A DNA stretch of 64,000 nucleotides from Geotrypetes seraphini (GCF_902459505.1 NC_047094.1:28877241-28941240); one strand, 5' to 3'; numbered from the stretch's first letter, positions 20,440 to 32,435 are shown. Program-made: numbers and translations. The notes: generated from the letters alone by a model not told the origin.

Positions 20440-21191
20440 ATGGTAGTATATGGCGGGCAATGAGGTTCAAAGTACCGAGGCTTCCCGAACTACGGAGAGG
20501 ATTGGAAAGTAATCTCGTCATCTAGCAGATCTTACTTTTGAAGCATATTTTCAGTAGATTTTTTTAATTTTTTTTTTCCTAGCAAAGACCTGTGTGTTTA
20601 GTGATTCCTGCTGCTGATGGTGAACACAGCTCACCACAGCTTTAACCTGAAGGAAGGGGAAAGTCAAGCCCAAACTTCTCTGTGTTCTGAAGCATCAAAT
20701 TGAAATTTTTGGTATCCAGATTTTACCATGCCACCGTAATTTTTTAAAAAGTATTAGCGGAAGGGGAATGCTGTCAGTATTGCTGACGTATTTGCCTTAT
20801 ACATAGGTACATTATTTCTGATTCACACAATTATTTATTATAAAAAGAATATTGGTCAAAATTCACCAGGGGTAGGAAGGGGGATTTGCACTAGACCAGA
20901 GATCTCCTTTGCTAGGACAGTAGGATTAAGGTAACTTCCATCTCAACTTCATCATCTATTTTTACTAGGTGTCTGCAACTCCTCGGCTCATTGGTTCATT
21001 AGGGCTTTTCTATAATTGTAAAGAGCAATATTTCTCCTAGACGACACAAATGCCTCTTTTCAGGAGAGTGCATCAAACTCAGCTAAATGAACATGATTTA
21101 ACACGTGCATTGACACAGCCTAATTTTAAATGGGGCTGATTTAGTGATCCTGATTCACAGGTAAATGTTAACGTTAGTTCTGTTAGCTGGA

Positions 21192-21349
21192 GTTACCCCC
21201 TCCTTAACTAACCCGTAGCGCGGGTTTTAGCGCCGGCCGCGGCGGTCACTGCTCCGACGCTCACAGAATTCCTATGAGCGTCGGAGCAGTGACCGCCGCT
21301 GCCGGCGCTAAAACCCGCGCTACGCGTTCGTAAAACAGGGGGGGGGGGT
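21192..21349. mobile_element. GC-rich foldback MITE (CCCCCTCCTT subfamily)
   Basis: Arms AGCGCGGGTTTTAGCGCCGG and its complement, with inner arms GACGCTCA/TGAGCGTC around GAATTCC. Related to the copies at 27462 and 49230. Confidence 0.75.
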
Positions 21350-21566
21350 TAGTGCGCTTTTATGAATAGCAGTCAAAAGGTTCTCAGGAGGAAAACATAA
21401 TCCACCATTATACTGAAGTTATTAAAAGGCACATAAATATTTAGAGATCGTACATTTCTGTATAAGCAAACAGTTATTCTGTATGTGTTTCACATAAGCA
21501 TTAAAAATATACCCTCTGTTACTTTCATCTCTTCTTGTGATAGTTTTGGTTTGTACCAGAATTCTC

Positions 21567-21572
21567 AATAAA
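21567..21572 (+). promoter_or_regulatory. Poly(A) signal AATAAA, likely end of the NOTUM-family transcript
   Basis: Canonical hexamer about 1.57 kb after the stop codon. The downstream sequence is rich in T and GT (around 21595-21620), as expected for cleavage-factor binding. Confidence 0.55.
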
Positions 21573-21628
21573 GAGATTTGTGAAACTAATCTTTAATCAC
21601 GTTGTTCTTTTATTGTCATAGTCACTAA

Positions 21629-21802
21629 GGGTTCCTTTTACGAAGCCGCATTAGCGGTTTCATGCGCGTAATAGCGCGCGCTAATTTTCCGGCCGCGCTA
21701 GCCACTACCACCTCCTCTTGAGCAGGCGGTAGTTTTTCGGCTAGCGCGTGCTACAAATGCGCGTGCGATAAAGCCGCTAATGCAGCTTCGTGAAAGGAGC
21801 CC
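21629..21802. mobile_element. Harbinger-like foldback MITE with TAA duplication
   Basis: Ends GGGTTCCTTTTACGAAGC and GCTTCGTGAAAGGAGCCC; flanks TAA at 21626-21628 and 21803-21805 are identical. Confidence 0.85.
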
Positions 21803-22064
21803 TAAGATAATTTAGCAGAGGAGTACTACAAGATGAATGGAAATTGCCTTCGTATATCTAAAGGAAAACAGCGGGAAAAGAGAAAATTAGTTCTTCATCC
21901 ACTTAGGCTTTAAACATTTTCTAAAATCGTACCATATTCAAATGTGACTTGCAATAAATGCAAGGAACTGGGTCTTTCCCTTCCCAGGAGGGCTGAATTT
22001 TAACATCTGGATGCTGTGGTTATTTTTATTTCCCTATACGGAAATATAAAATGTGACGGCATAT

Positions 22065-22694
22065 AAATATAGTAACATAGTAGATGACGGCAGATAAAGA
22101 CCTGAATGGTCCATCCAGTCTGCTCCATTTAAAGTTTTTTTGTTTTTTTTTTTTAATTTTTTTCTTCTTAGCCTTTTCTGGGCAAGAATCCAAATCTCTA
22201 CCCGGTACTGTGCTTGGGTTCCTACTGCCGAAATCTCCGTTAAAACCTACTCCAGCCCATCTACACCCTCCCAGCCACTGAAGCCCTCCCCAGCCCATCC
22301 CCCACAACCACTGAAGCCCTCCCCAGCCCATCCTCCCCCAAACGGCCATATACAGACACAGACCATGCATGTCTGCCCAGTACTGGTCTTAGTTCAATAT
22401 TTAATATTATTTTCTGATTCTAGATCCTTTGTGTTCATCCCACGCTTCTTTGAACTCAGTCACCATTTTCCTCTCCACCACCTCTCTCAGGAGCGCATTC
22501 AAGGCATCCACTACTCTCTCCGTAAAGTAGAATTTCCTAACATTGCTCTTGAATCTACCACCTCTCAACCTCTAATTATGTCCTCTAATTTTACCATTTT
22601 CCTTTCTCTGGAAAAGATTTTGTTCTACGTTAATACCTTTCAAGTATTTGAATGTCTTAATCGTATCTCCCCCTGTCCCTGCTTTCCTCTAGGG
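22065..22694 (-). mobile_element. CR1 LINE fragment split by a hAT insertion
   Basis: CR1 tail (AGTAGATGACGGCAGATAAAG), then antisense ORF2 end; the sequence resumes after the hAT at 24277 (CTCTATGGTATACATATTCA). The CR1 therefore predates that hAT. Confidence 0.75.
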
Positions 22695-24276
22695 CAGTGT
22701 TCTTCAACCTTTTTACACCCGTGGACCGGCAAAAAAAAAAAGAATTATTTTGTGGACCAGCAAACTACTAGGACTAAAATTAAAAAAACCCATTTCCGCC
22801 CCATCTCCGCGAGCTCGGTCCCCACAAATCATCTGATCCCATCCACACAAGCCTCAGTTATGATTTTATATTGAATGTATTTTATTAAAGTATAAAAAGA
22901 AAAAATATTCTGTAGAATTGTCATTTTATAAATACAAATAATTCAGAGCAAGGATCAACAAAACCCCTGTCTCCCCTCCCCTTCACATATATCCCCTCTA
23001 CTATCAAGAAAACTGAACAAGCCAAATTATTACAGAATGCTACACAGAAATATCATGCTAACAGAATACTGAAGTCACACATGACAGGAATAGTTTTAGG
23101 GGAGTGCAACTAGGGCAACTGCCCCCTGGTCAGAGAGCACCCTAAGCCAGCTGGAAGCTAAAGAAGCACTGCCTGGGTTTTGCAATCCCCAGTTATGTCT
23201 AACACCAGCTCTAGCAGAATATATATTTCAAATCTGATATATTCTAATCACAAAATAGAAATAAAATTATTTTTTTTCTACCTTTTGTCGTCTCTGGTTT
23301 CTGCTTTCAATCTTCTTTTCACTCTCTTCCTTCCAGCGTCTGCCCTCTCTGTCTCTTCAATCCAGCATCTGCCCCTTCCATCCACTGTCTGTCCTCTCCC
23401 CCTTCCATATGGTATCTGTCTTCTTTCTATGCCCCTCTCCCCTTTCCATCCAGCTTGTGCCCCCTCTCTCCTTTTTACATGATTCATTCCAGCTTCACTG
23501 CTCTCTTCATTTTTATCTCTCCTACACCAGATCTATCATCATTGTCCCTCTCTGCTTATTTTTCTGCTGACCCCTTCCTATCATCAATCTCTCTACTTTC
23601 TCATGCCAGTGTCTCCCCTTCCCCTCCTCTAATCTCTCTGCCAGCAGTTTCCTTCCTTTTTTCATTCTCCCTTCCCTCCTCCTCCTGTCCAGCAGTAACT
23701 CTCTTCCCTTCCTTCCCTCCCAGCAGCATCTCTCCTTCTTCCTCTCCAGTAGCAGCTGTCCCTTTTTACCTTGCCCAGCAGCTTCCCAGATTCCTTTCCC
23801 TCCTCCCCTCCCAGAAGCATCTCTCCTTCTCCTTCTCCCTCTCCAGTAGCAGCTGTCCCTTTTTTTCCTTGCCCAGCAGCTTCTAATAGTGGCTTTCTCC
23901 CCTCCCAGCAGCTCTTCTTACTTCCCAGCGCAGCGATTCAGGAAGGCAGCCTCGGGTCCTTTGTTGGGTCGTGCCGCCTCTGAGGAAAGAGGAAGTTGCA
24001 TCATCAGAGGCAGCCGCAACTCAGCAAAAGTCCTGAGGCTGCCTTCGTGAATCGCTGCGCTGGGAAGTAAAGGAGAGCTGCAGAGAGCGGAGAAAGCCAT
24101 TGTCGGAGGCTCCCCAAGATCTCTCTGGCCCAGCGCACACTTCAGATGTTGATCTTGCCGGCCCTGCGCAGACCGGCAGGAAGTTGAAGTGAGTCAATCT
24201 TGCCGGCCCTGTGCGGACCGGCAAAAATTTCCTGCGGACCGACACCGGTCCGCAGACCGGCGGTTGAAGAACTGTG
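22695..24276. mobile_element. 1.6-kb non-autonomous hAT element
   Basis: Left CAGTGTTCTTCAACC, right inverse GGTTGAAGAACTGTG; flanks CTCTAGGG (22687-22694) and CTCTATGG (24277-24284). The interior has GGACCGGC words at both ends and a pyrimidine-rich tract (23280-23930) with diffuse TCTCCTTC repeats. Frames there reflect low complexity, with no transposase motif. A segment at 23190-23280 resembles 44040-44150 in the other large element (inverse). Confidence 0.8.
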
Positions 24277-24599
24277 CTCTATGGTATACATATTCAGGGC
24301 TTCCAGTCCATCTACTTTGCCTGTCTGCCCTTCTTACTGCGATACCTCAGACTTTACCTCATCTTCAACTTTATCCTCACTTCCATTCTACTAAGAAATC
24401 TTTGTGCTTGTCCCAGGGTTTCTTCAATCCTGTTTGCCTCCCTACCTTCATTGGGAGACTGTACCATGCATCACCTACCCATTCTGGAAACAAACACTGT
24501 CTTATGTTACCCCCTTTTAGCCTCATGGCTCCATGCTCCAGAAGATCCCTTTCACTGAAAAAAAATGCTTGTGTCTGAAAAATTGGCACAGAAGACAAT

Positions 24600-24975
24600 A
24601 TGTGCTAAATGCTATGTATGACCACATCACCGCCACCTACCAAGACACACATTGGCTACCTGTACAAGCATGAATACTTTTTAAATTCTACTGCATGCTC
24701 TTCAAAACCCTACATGGCAATGGACCATCCTACCTGAATACTTGCCTAATCAGGAACAAGTCTTCCAGACCAAGGAGAACTCAGACACCCTTCACCCACC
24801 CCCTCCAATCAAAGGCATTCAGTGTAAAAAAAAAATACACAACGGACTACTCACCGCGCAAGCAGCGAAACTAGACAGCCACATCGCCAATTTACTGATC
24901 TCAGCGCCAAACTACAAAACCTTCAGGAGGGAAATAAAAACCAGGTTATTCAAGAAATATGTCAAGACAAACTCC
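24600..24975 (+). mobile_element. LINE reverse transcriptase C-terminal fragment (L2/CR1-like)
   Basis: Conceptual pieces such as THWLPVQ and KTLHGNGPSYLN, in more than one frame, are typical of the LINE C-terminal region. Broken, 3' part only. Confidence 0.6.
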
Positions 24976-24979
24976 TGAT

Positions 24980-25472
24980 TAGAGAGTTGCACGGGGACAG
25001 AAATCCCGCCCGTCCCCTCCAGGATCCTCTCCGTCCCCGTCAGGATCCTCTCCGTCAGGATCCTCTCCGTCCCCACTCATCCCCGCAAGGAATTACCTCC
25101 ATCCCCGCCCGTCCCCATAAAAAGCAGCAATTACTTCTAACAGGATCATCAATTCCACAGTTTCTTTTGTGTTTGCGCTGCTGTTTTCCTTGTGGAATCT
25201 CTTTAGTGGAACCCTTTTTTTGTTTTCTGTTCAGATAATTAACTTATAAACCCCCTCTTTTACTAAGGCTGATGTGTCCATTATATTACATGGACGAACC
25301 CTGCTTCCAAAGCCTTCCATCCCTGTGGGAGTACCGTTGGCTAGAGGGGGGGCCCCGTGGGAGTCCTGTGGGCCAGAGGGGGGTCCCCGTGGGAGTCCCA
25401 TGGGTTAGGGGGGATTCCTGTGGGACCCCCGCGGGACCTGCGGGATTCCCGCGATCCTCGTTCAGACCTCTA
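24980..25472. mobile_element. hAT-type GC-rich MITE with perfect 8-bp TSD
   Basis: Ends TAGAGAGTTGCACGGGGAC and the eroded inverse CAGACCTCTA; flanks CTCCTGAT at 24972-24979 and 25473-25480. The inside has a short direct repeat of GGATCCTCTCCGTC. The copy at 41196-41582 is in opposite orientation. Confidence 0.85.
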
Positions 25473-25711
25473 CTCCTGATACAACCAATAACCTCACTCC
25501 ATCACCAGACTATAAGTGTTCTAACCAGTAACCTCCCTGTAATCTTCTGGATATGGCCAGAATTTCATCCTTTTGTAATCCGCCTAGAATTGTAAGGTAT
25601 TGGCAGACTAAAAGAAACTAATGTAATATAATGTATGTAAAATTACATGTAAACTTTTCTGTACCGAAACTGGAAAACAAATGTGCATCCCTATTTTTTA
25701 GTTGTTTCCAA

Positions 25712-26049
25712 GTCCCTCCGTATTTGTGGTTTCAGCATTCGCGGTTTTGATTATTCGTGGTTTTTAGCTTGCTGGCTCCTCCCACCCCCCAAATTACATC
25801 AGCTTGCATAGAGAAATCACTGATTCCAAGCGTTTACAGAGAAAATCGCCGATTCCCAGCACTTTCTTCACCGTGTTTTGCCTCTCCTTCGGGAACAGGC
25901 CAGGTCTCCCACCATGTTATTTGCGGTTTCACCGTATTCACAATGGTTTTTAATAGAAAACCGCGAATAACATAAGAAAAAGTTATTCGCGGTTTTTCTG
26001 TATTCACGGGTCTGTTAATCCCCTATCACAGCGAATACGGAAGGAGAAG
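25712..26049. mobile_element. TATTTGCGG-type TIR element
   Basis: Left TCCCTCCGTATTTGTGG, right inverse CGAATACGGAAGGAG. The interior repeats TTCGCGGTTTT and its complement. Superfamily not determined. Confidence 0.6.
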
Positions 26050-26300
26050 TATACGAATGTAGACATGACGCTTTCTTTACTATCTCCAAAGGACTCGATA
26101 GAAATAACTTCTATACCTCTTGCATGCACTTCCCTATTTAAAATAAAACTTGAGGTTGTACCTTCTTCAAAGCCATGTCCAGTGTTTAGGTCTCTCTTGC
26201 TGTTTAGCTCTTATATCCATGTACCCAAGTGGACCACACCACTCTAAGCCACATTTTAAAAATTATAATTGTTGTTTTAGTCACTGTTGTTGCACATATA

Positions 26301-26432
26301 GGGCTCTTTTTACTAAGGTGCGCTAGCGTTTTTAGCGCACGCTTCATGCCATAAACTAATGTCAGCTCAATGGAGGCGTTAGCGTCTAGCGCGCACACTA
26401 AAACTGCTAGCGCAGCTTAGTAAAAGGAACCC
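26301..26432. mobile_element. Harbinger-like foldback MITE
   Basis: Ends GGGCTCTTTTTACTAAGGTG and GCTTAGTAAAAGGAACCC; the flanks do not clearly match. Confidence 0.75.
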
Positions 26433-26610
26433 TTGGTGTCATAAGCTTAATATACTTGAATACCGAATATCACTAAGATACTATTTGAGCTGGTCATACA
26501 GCAACCCAACCCATCTCATAACTTGCATCCGTTGACTTATTGCAGAAGTGGCAACACCCAGGCAGGGCTCCCGCTAACTAAAAAGTTATTTTTCAGCAAC
26601 ATGATATAGA

Positions 26611-26668
26611 GTCCCCCGAAGAAGGCTGGTGTGTAGCTGAAACGCTCTGGATACAATAGAGTGTTGGG
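26611..26668 (+). ncRNA. Hammerhead-like fossil of a Penelope-like element
   Basis: CCC, a core-like CGAAGA, helix II GGCU/AGCU with loop, GAAA, a seven-pair helix III (ACGCUCU/AGAGUGU), GUU triplet, GGG. The pairing is well kept but the core departs from consensus, so it is probably inactive. Confidence 0.4.
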
Positions 26669-26811
26669 TATTTTGGGAATTGGCAGTTGGCCATCGAGAT
26701 AAGTGTTGCACATCCTTATGCTGCCCTGCAGAGATAAATCAAATGAGGAGAGGAAAAGGAGGTTATCTGGTTGTTTGAGCCTAAGAGACTTACATATCAT
26801 TTAAAAGTAAA

Positions 26812-27117
26812 ACCAGAGAAAATATTTCTTCATACAAAGTGTAATTAAACTCTGGAATTCGTTGCTGGAGAATGTGGTGAAATCAGTTAGCTTAGCGGGG
26901 TTTAAAAAAAAAAGTTATGGATAATTTCCTAAAAGAGAAGTCCATAGGCCATTATTGAGATGGCTTGGGGAAATCCATTGCTTATTCCTAGGATAAGCAG
27001 CATAAAATCTGTTTTACTACTTGGGACCTGGGTTGGTCACTGTTGGAAACAGGATACTGGGCTTGATGGACCTTCTGTCTGACCCAGTATGGCAATTCTT
27101 ATGTTCTTAAGTTCATA
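26812..27117 (+). mobile_element. CR1 LINE 3' end
   Basis: Sense relic of the ORF2 end (FFIQ-NSG-VV-like words) and 3' tail (TTGGAAACAGGATACTGGGC, CTGACCCAGTATGGC). Related inversely to 61215-61525. Confidence 0.8.
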
Positions 27118-27461
27118 AGTAGGAGCTCTTATTTTTGGTTATCTGGAAAACACTGATAAGAAAACTTGATGGGAAATTTAGGAGGGGGAAAGAGAGTTTG
27201 TCTCATTTTTTATCTCTACTAAAATGCATATTATGCATTATGCAATAACAGTAAAAAAATGTAAAATGAATTGCACCATTTTATGGAATCCACCTTAAAG
27301 TACATACAAAAATGTCAATTTATGAAACAAATATACTGACAAACCCCTATTTTTCTTAACCTGCCAAAGCACTGAATTGTTTGAAAAATAAACCCTATCT
27401 TTTCAATTGATAAACCACTAGAATCTTGTTTTGTGAAATGAAATTTTTGTATGATGTTTTA
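27118..27461. other. Unassigned AT-rich DNA
   Basis: Nothing recognised. Confidence 0.3.
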
Positions 27462-27609
27462 CCCCCCTCCTTTACAAAGCCACGCTAGTGTTCTTAGCGC
27501 CAGACGCCGCAGTAACAGCTCCGATGCTCATAGAATTCCTATGAGCGTCCAAGCTGTTACCGCGATGGCCAGTGTTAAAAACGCTAGTGCAGCTTTGTAA
27601 ATGAGGGGG
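27462..27609. mobile_element. GC-rich foldback MITE with TTA-like flanks
   Basis: Left CCCCCTCCTTTACAAAGCC, right inverse ending GAGGGGG; TTA on both sides. Inner arms around GAATTCC. Confidence 0.75.
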
Positions 27610-27699
27610 TTAGGTGGATTCTATTAAATCCCTCTATCACACACATACATTAAAAATGAATAATGTAGGTAAGAAGAAGAAGGAACCCCCCCCAACAAA

Positions 27700-27785
27700 T
27701 TTTTAGATTGAATCAGGTAGGGCAGACTAGATGGATCATTTGGGTCTTTATCTGCCGTCATCTACTATGTTACTATGTAGGTAGG
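27700..27785 (+). mobile_element. CR1 LINE 3' tail
   Basis: TTTATCTGCCGTCATCTACTATGTTAC marks the terminal CR1 motif (quoted in part), sense orientation. Confidence 0.6.
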
Positions 27786-28097
27786 AATTATCTCCCTATG
27801 CAAGGTAATTTCCTAAGAATTCATTTGGCACCCTCTAGTGGCATACATATTATAAGTGACCACAGCAATACAAAATCTATGTGGTTGAAAAGTAGTACAA
27901 ACGTAAATAACAAAAAAACCACACTCTTTAGAAAAAAGCACTTTAGTATAATAAAATAATTTTTTTTTAAAGTGAGAATAGGTAGGTGGTTGGCAACTTA
28001 TGAAGTAAACAGGAGAGTGTAATCCAATACACAAGGAAAAAACCCTAATTGGGTAAAATGCTCCATTGTCTGAGGTACACTACCACAGTATGAACTA

Positions 28098-28704
28098 CAG
28101 CGGTACCTTGGAATCCGAACTTAATCCATTCCAGAACCCCATTTGAGTTCCAAACGTTCGAGTTCCAAGACAATTTTTCCCATTGAAAATAACAGAAACT
28201 GGATTAATCCATTCCTTGGTCCCACAAGATCTGGCCCCCACTGGAATGGACAGCAAGATCGGGCCCCCACCAGCATAGACAGCAAGATTGGGCCCCCCCT
28301 GGCAGAGATAGCAAGATCGGGCCCCTACTGACATAGACAACAAAATCAGGCCCCCCCCTGGCATAGACAGCAAGATCGGGCACCCCAACCGGCATAGACA
28401 GCAAGATCGGGCCCCCCCTGGCATAGACAGCGAGATCGGGCCCCCGCCGGCATAGGCAGCAAGATCGGCAACGGCAACTGCAAGCGGTGCTCAGCCCAAA
28501 GCTTCCCTCTGATGCGAACTGCCCAGGTGGAAACAGGAAGCTGTGTCAGAGGGGAAGCTTTGGACTGAGCAACGCTTGCAGTTCCTGTACGTTTGGATTC
28601 CAAAGCAGCTTTTGGATTCTGGGGCAAAATTTAATTTAAAAAAAGTAGTTCGAATTTCAAGTTGTTCGAGTTCTGGGGCGTTCAGATTCTGAGGTACCAC
28701 TTAG
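28098..28704. mobile_element. GGTACC-type TIR element with an internal minisatellite
   Basis: Left CAGCGGTACCTTGGAATCC, right inverse GATTCTGAGGTACCACT. The interior holds about eight copies of a 29-bp unit (GGCATAGACAGCAAGATCGG core) at 28230-28460 and an inverted pair near 28485 and 28560. The 8-bp flanks do not match. Confidence 0.65.
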
Positions 28705-29133
28705 CTTTCAACACGACAGCCATATAGTGTTTTTTCTAAAGAGTGTGGATTTTTGTTAGTTAGTTTATACATATTATAAGAACAGTACTATTTCAGGGGG
28801 AGATGCACAAAACTTACCCTGCAGGGAAGAAGTTACAAAGTCTTATATTAAAGAATTAGCTCATTAGCAGATTCCATGCAATACACAGAAAAACGGGTGC
28901 ACTGACAACCCCTGCCAAACTACCAACAGCTCTGAGCTCTGAATACAACTAAAAAAAATTTGCAACTCATTGATCAAGAGGCAATATTGTAAAGGGGATG
29001 CACATTTCTATTTTACCTTTTAAAAGAAAATTATTTAAATTTGGATTTCCAAGAAATGGCACGCTGCTCAATTAATTCACTGAAAGGTGAGAAATACCCT
29101 GTCCTAAGATACTCTACAGTGCATGAATTTATA
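28705..29133. other. Unassigned DNA
   Basis: Nothing recognised. The short block AAAGAGTGTGGATTTTTG at about 28738 partly mirrors 27918-27936. Confidence 0.3.
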
Positions 29134-29747
29134 CCGTGTTTCCCTGAAAAAGGCACTATGTCTTATTTTCGAGAATGTCTTTTTTTTTTTCATGTACAAT
29201 GATCATCTCTCCTTTCCTTTCCTCTACCCCAATTTTTCCTATTTCCCCCACACGTGCAGCATCTTTCCTCCCCTCACCCATTCCCCCTTGTGCAGCATCT
29301 TTCTATCCATCCCTCCCATCCCTTGTGCAGCAGAACCCTTGAGGCTTCTATCCCTCCCTCCCATCCCTTGAAGCTTCTATCCCTCCCTTCCTCCCTCCCA
29401 TCCCCTGTGTAGCATCTTCCTATCTCCCCCCGCTGCTGCCACTCTACCCCCGCTGACCCATCTCTCCCAAACTGGCAGCGTCGGCAGCAATCTAGACAGG
29501 CTGCTTCATGGCCTGGGCCATTCCTCTGCTGCATCACTGATGACATCATCAGCAATGCGGCAGAGGAACGGCCCAGGCCATGAAGCAGCCTCTCTAGATT
29601 GCTGCCGACAATACTGGTTTGTTATAAGGTATTTATTTCTGTCTCACAGTTTGGATAGGAGGGAGAGATGGGGGGGGGGGGCGAAGCGCTGCTGCTGCCT
29701 GCGACTAGGGCTTATTTTTTGGGTAGGGCTTATTTTCAGGGAAACAG
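29134..29747. mobile_element. Mariner-type non-autonomous element flanked by TA
   Basis: Ends CCGTGTTTCCCTGAAAA and TTTTCAGGGAAACAG; TA on both sides (29132-29133, 29748-29749). Second copy of the family at 3924-4419. Internal inverted segment at about 29480-29610. Confidence 0.75.
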
Positions 29748-29813
29748 TATTAATTGGTTATTTTTAATTAACATATTTAATGTTATGTATTTCAAGTAAT
29801 TTAGGGCTCCTTT

Positions 29814-29961
29814 TACTAAGGTGCGCTAAGCGTTTTAGCGTGTGCTAATTATTAGCACATGCCAACCATGCGCTAAATGCTAACGTGTGCATGTTAGTCT
29901 ATGGACGCATTAGCAGTTAGCGTGCGCTAAAATGCATAGCGCACTTTAGTAAAACAAGGGG
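29814..29961. mobile_element. Harbinger-like foldback MITE with TTA duplication
   Basis: Left GGGCTCCTTTTACTAAGGTG, right eroded; TTA at 29811-29813 and 29962-29964. Confidence 0.8.
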
Positions 29962-29998
29962 TTATTATAATTCAACTGTATTCTGTTTTATGAATACA

Positions 29999-31837
29999 CT
30001 AGTGTTTAAGCCCATTACATTAACAGGTGCTAGTAAAGCCTCCTTCCCTCACATGTCCCCTATTTTCAGCCCCAGCTCCAAATCCATTTTTACCCCCCCC
30101 CAGCCCCCTTCTCCCATCTTTTCCCTTTCAGTCCCAGCCCCCTCTTCTGACCAGCAGCATTTTCTTCCCCGCCCCACTTCCCTGTGCAGTGGCAGCAGAA
30201 GCATACCCTCCCCCTCCATTTACCTGTGCAGCAGCATTTCCCTCCCCAACCCCACTTCCTTGTGCAGCAGCACCTCTTCCCTGCTCCCCTTGTCCAGCAG
30301 CACCTCTTCCCTGCTCCCCGTCCCTCTTCCCTGCTCCCCCAGTCTAGCAGCACCTTTTCTATGCTCCCCCTGCCCCTCTTCCTTGCTCCCCTGGTCCAGT
30401 GGCACCTCTTCCCTGCTCCCACTGTCCCTCTTCCCTGCTCCCCGGTCCCTCTTCCCTGCTCCCCCTGTCGAACAGCACCTCTTCTCTGCTCCCCCCTGTC
30501 CCTCTTCCTTGCTTCCCCTGATCCAGCAGCACCTCTTCCCTGCTCCCCCTGTCCCTCTTCCTTGCTCCCCCGATCCAGCAGCACCTCTTCCCTGCTCCCC
30601 GGGTCCAGCAGCACCTCTTCCTTGCTCCCCTGGTACAGCAGCACCTCTTCCCTGCTCCCCTGGTCCAGCAGCACCTCTTCCCTGCTTCCCCTGTCCCTCT
30701 TCCTTGTTCCCCTGGTCAAGTAGCACCTCTTCCCTGCTTCCCTTGTCCCTCTTCCTTGCTTCCCCGGTCCAGCAGCACTTCTTACCTGCTCCCCTGGTCC
30801 AGCAGCACCTCTTTCCTGCTCCTCCTGTCCCTCTTCCTTGCTCCCCCGGTCCAGCAGCACCTCTTCCCTGCTCCCCTTGTCCCTCTTCCTTGCTTCCCCG
30901 GTCCAGCAGCACCTCTTCCCTGCTCCCCTGGTCCAGCAGCACCTTTTCCCTGCTCCCCCTGTCCCTCTTCCTTGCTCCCCCGGTCCAACAGCACCTCTTC
31001 CCTGCTCCCCCGGTCCAGCAGCACCTCTTCCCTGCTCCACTTGTCCCTCTTCCTTGCTTCCCCGGTCCAGCAGCACCTCTTCCCTGCTCCCCTGGTCCAG
31101 CACCACCTTTTCCCTGCTCCCCCTGTCCCTCTTCCTTGCTCCCCCGGTCCAGCAGCACCTCTTCCCTGCTCCCCCTCACTGCCTTCCATACTTTGTCCCA
31201 CCCCCCACCCTCCAAAGCCAGCCTGCCTGCCTGCCTGCCATCCCCCTGTGCAGTAGAACCCTCACTCTCCCCTGCTACTATCGCCGTCGTGCAGCCAACC
31301 CCACTGACCCTCCCACCGCAACACGACTGTCAAACCTCCCGGCTCCAGCAGCGGCCGCATCACACTAAAAATGCTGCTTCGCGGCCTTCCCTTGCTTTGA
31401 TTTCCTCTGCCGCGTCTCTGATGGGAAGGCCACGTCTCTGATGGGAAGGCCGCATCTCTGATGGGAAGGCCGCGAAGCAGCGTCTTTAGTGTGATGCGGC
31501 CGCTGCTGGAGCCAGGAGGTTTGTGTGTCTCATGGTGGGAGGGTCAATGGGGGTTCGTGTGTGCCAGGGAGGGATGCACCGGGGATGGGGGGGGGGGGCA
31601 TGACGGCGGCAAACTGCTTTGACGAAATTGCTGGAGAGCAGGGAGGGCCGCGTTTAAAAATTTCTCTGCTGGCAAGTGGCACAGGTTGTAAGCGTGTGTG
31701 GCCGTAGTAAGTTGTGTCGGGCTGTTGTGTGGTGCCGTAGTAAGTGCGCATGTGCACTCTTGCCGGCCACGGACCTATGGATCTTGGAACACGCCGGTAA
31801 GAGTGCGCATGCGCGCTTAGGGTATTATTATAGTAGA
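29999..31837 (-). mobile_element. Non-autonomous Helitron carrying a large VNTR
   Basis: Read on the minus strand it starts TCTACTATAATAATACCC and ends with a hairpin (CTGTTA/TAATG-type stem) and CTAG, set between A and T. Same family as 9474-10003: shared AGCCC-TTACATTAAC end, GCGCATGCGC words and the GGCCTTC...CCGCGTCTCTGATG segment, here with GATGGGAAGGCC repeated three times. Enlarged by a compound minisatellite. No Rep/helicase frame. Confidence 0.75.
30250..31180 (+). repeat. Compound minisatellite (30-bp and ~24-bp units)
   Basis: Tandem units like CCAGCAGCACCTCTTCCCTG alternate with CTGTCCCTCTTCCTTGCTCC. As most units keep a multiple of three, long frames stay open on both strands (up to 483 codons on +, 338 on -). 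They encode only Pro/Ser/Leu or Gly/Glu/Arg repeats and are not genes. Confidence 0.9.
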
Positions 31838-31844
31838 TTGAATT

Positions 31845-32435
31845 AAGGTGGCCAAATAGGTTGAAAAGGCGACTGCAAAAGCTTGAAGGATGCTTGGGTG
31901 CATACAAAGGAAAAGGAATAGCCAGTAGGAAAAAGGAGGTATCGATGCCCCTGTATAAGACTCTGGTGAGAACTTATTTAGCATACTGTATACAATTCTG
32001 GAGACATCACCTTCAAAAAGATATAAACAGGTCCAGAGAAAGGCTACTAATATGGTCGTTGGTCTACATCATAAGGTGTATGGGGACACTCAAAGATCTC
32101 AACATATATGCTTTGGAGGAAAGGCGGGAGAAGGGAGAAATGATAGAGACGTTTAAATACCTATATGGCATAAATACGCATGAGGCGAGTCTCTTTCAAA
32201 TTGAAAGGAAATTCCAAAGTGAGAGGGTATAGGATGAAGTTAAGAGGCTCAGGAGTAATCTAAGAAAATACTTTTTCACAGAAAGGGTTGTAGATGCGTG
32301 GAATAGTTTCTCGACAGAGGTGGTGGAGACAAAGACTGTGTCTTGATTCAAAGAAGCATGGGACAGGCACATGGGATCTCTTAGGCAAAGGAGGATGTTG
32401 TGGAAGGGCTATTTGACCTTTATCTGCCATCATAT
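31845..32435 (+). mobile_element. CR1 LINE 3' fragment with ORF2 C-terminus
   Basis: LYKTLVRTYLAYCIQFWRHH and later [15 protein letters not shown]-like words in shifted frames, then the CR1 tail GACCTTTATCTGCCATCATA. Broken by several frame shifts. Confidence 0.85.

Larger units (their letters stand above)
19995..21590 (+). other. 3'UTR of the NOTUM-family gene
   Basis: From the stop codon to a canonical AATAAA at 21567-21572 followed by a T- and GT-rich tract. The interval holds an antisense SINE (20230-20439) and a GC-rich foldback MITE (about 21192-21349); the rest is unique AT-rich sequence. A Harbinger-like MITE starts at 21629, just beyond the signal. No earlier AATAAA was noticed in this interval. 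Confidence 0.55.

Noticed and set aside
22140-22874. 244-codon + strand frame
   Set aside because: Runs through a CR1 fragment and into a hAT element; a chance frame across two repeats.
29990-31441. Long + strand frame of 483 codons (and a 338-codon frame on the other strand)
   Set aside because: It is a tandem minisatellite inside a Helitron; the product is only Pro/Ser/Leu repeats, open because units are multiples of three.
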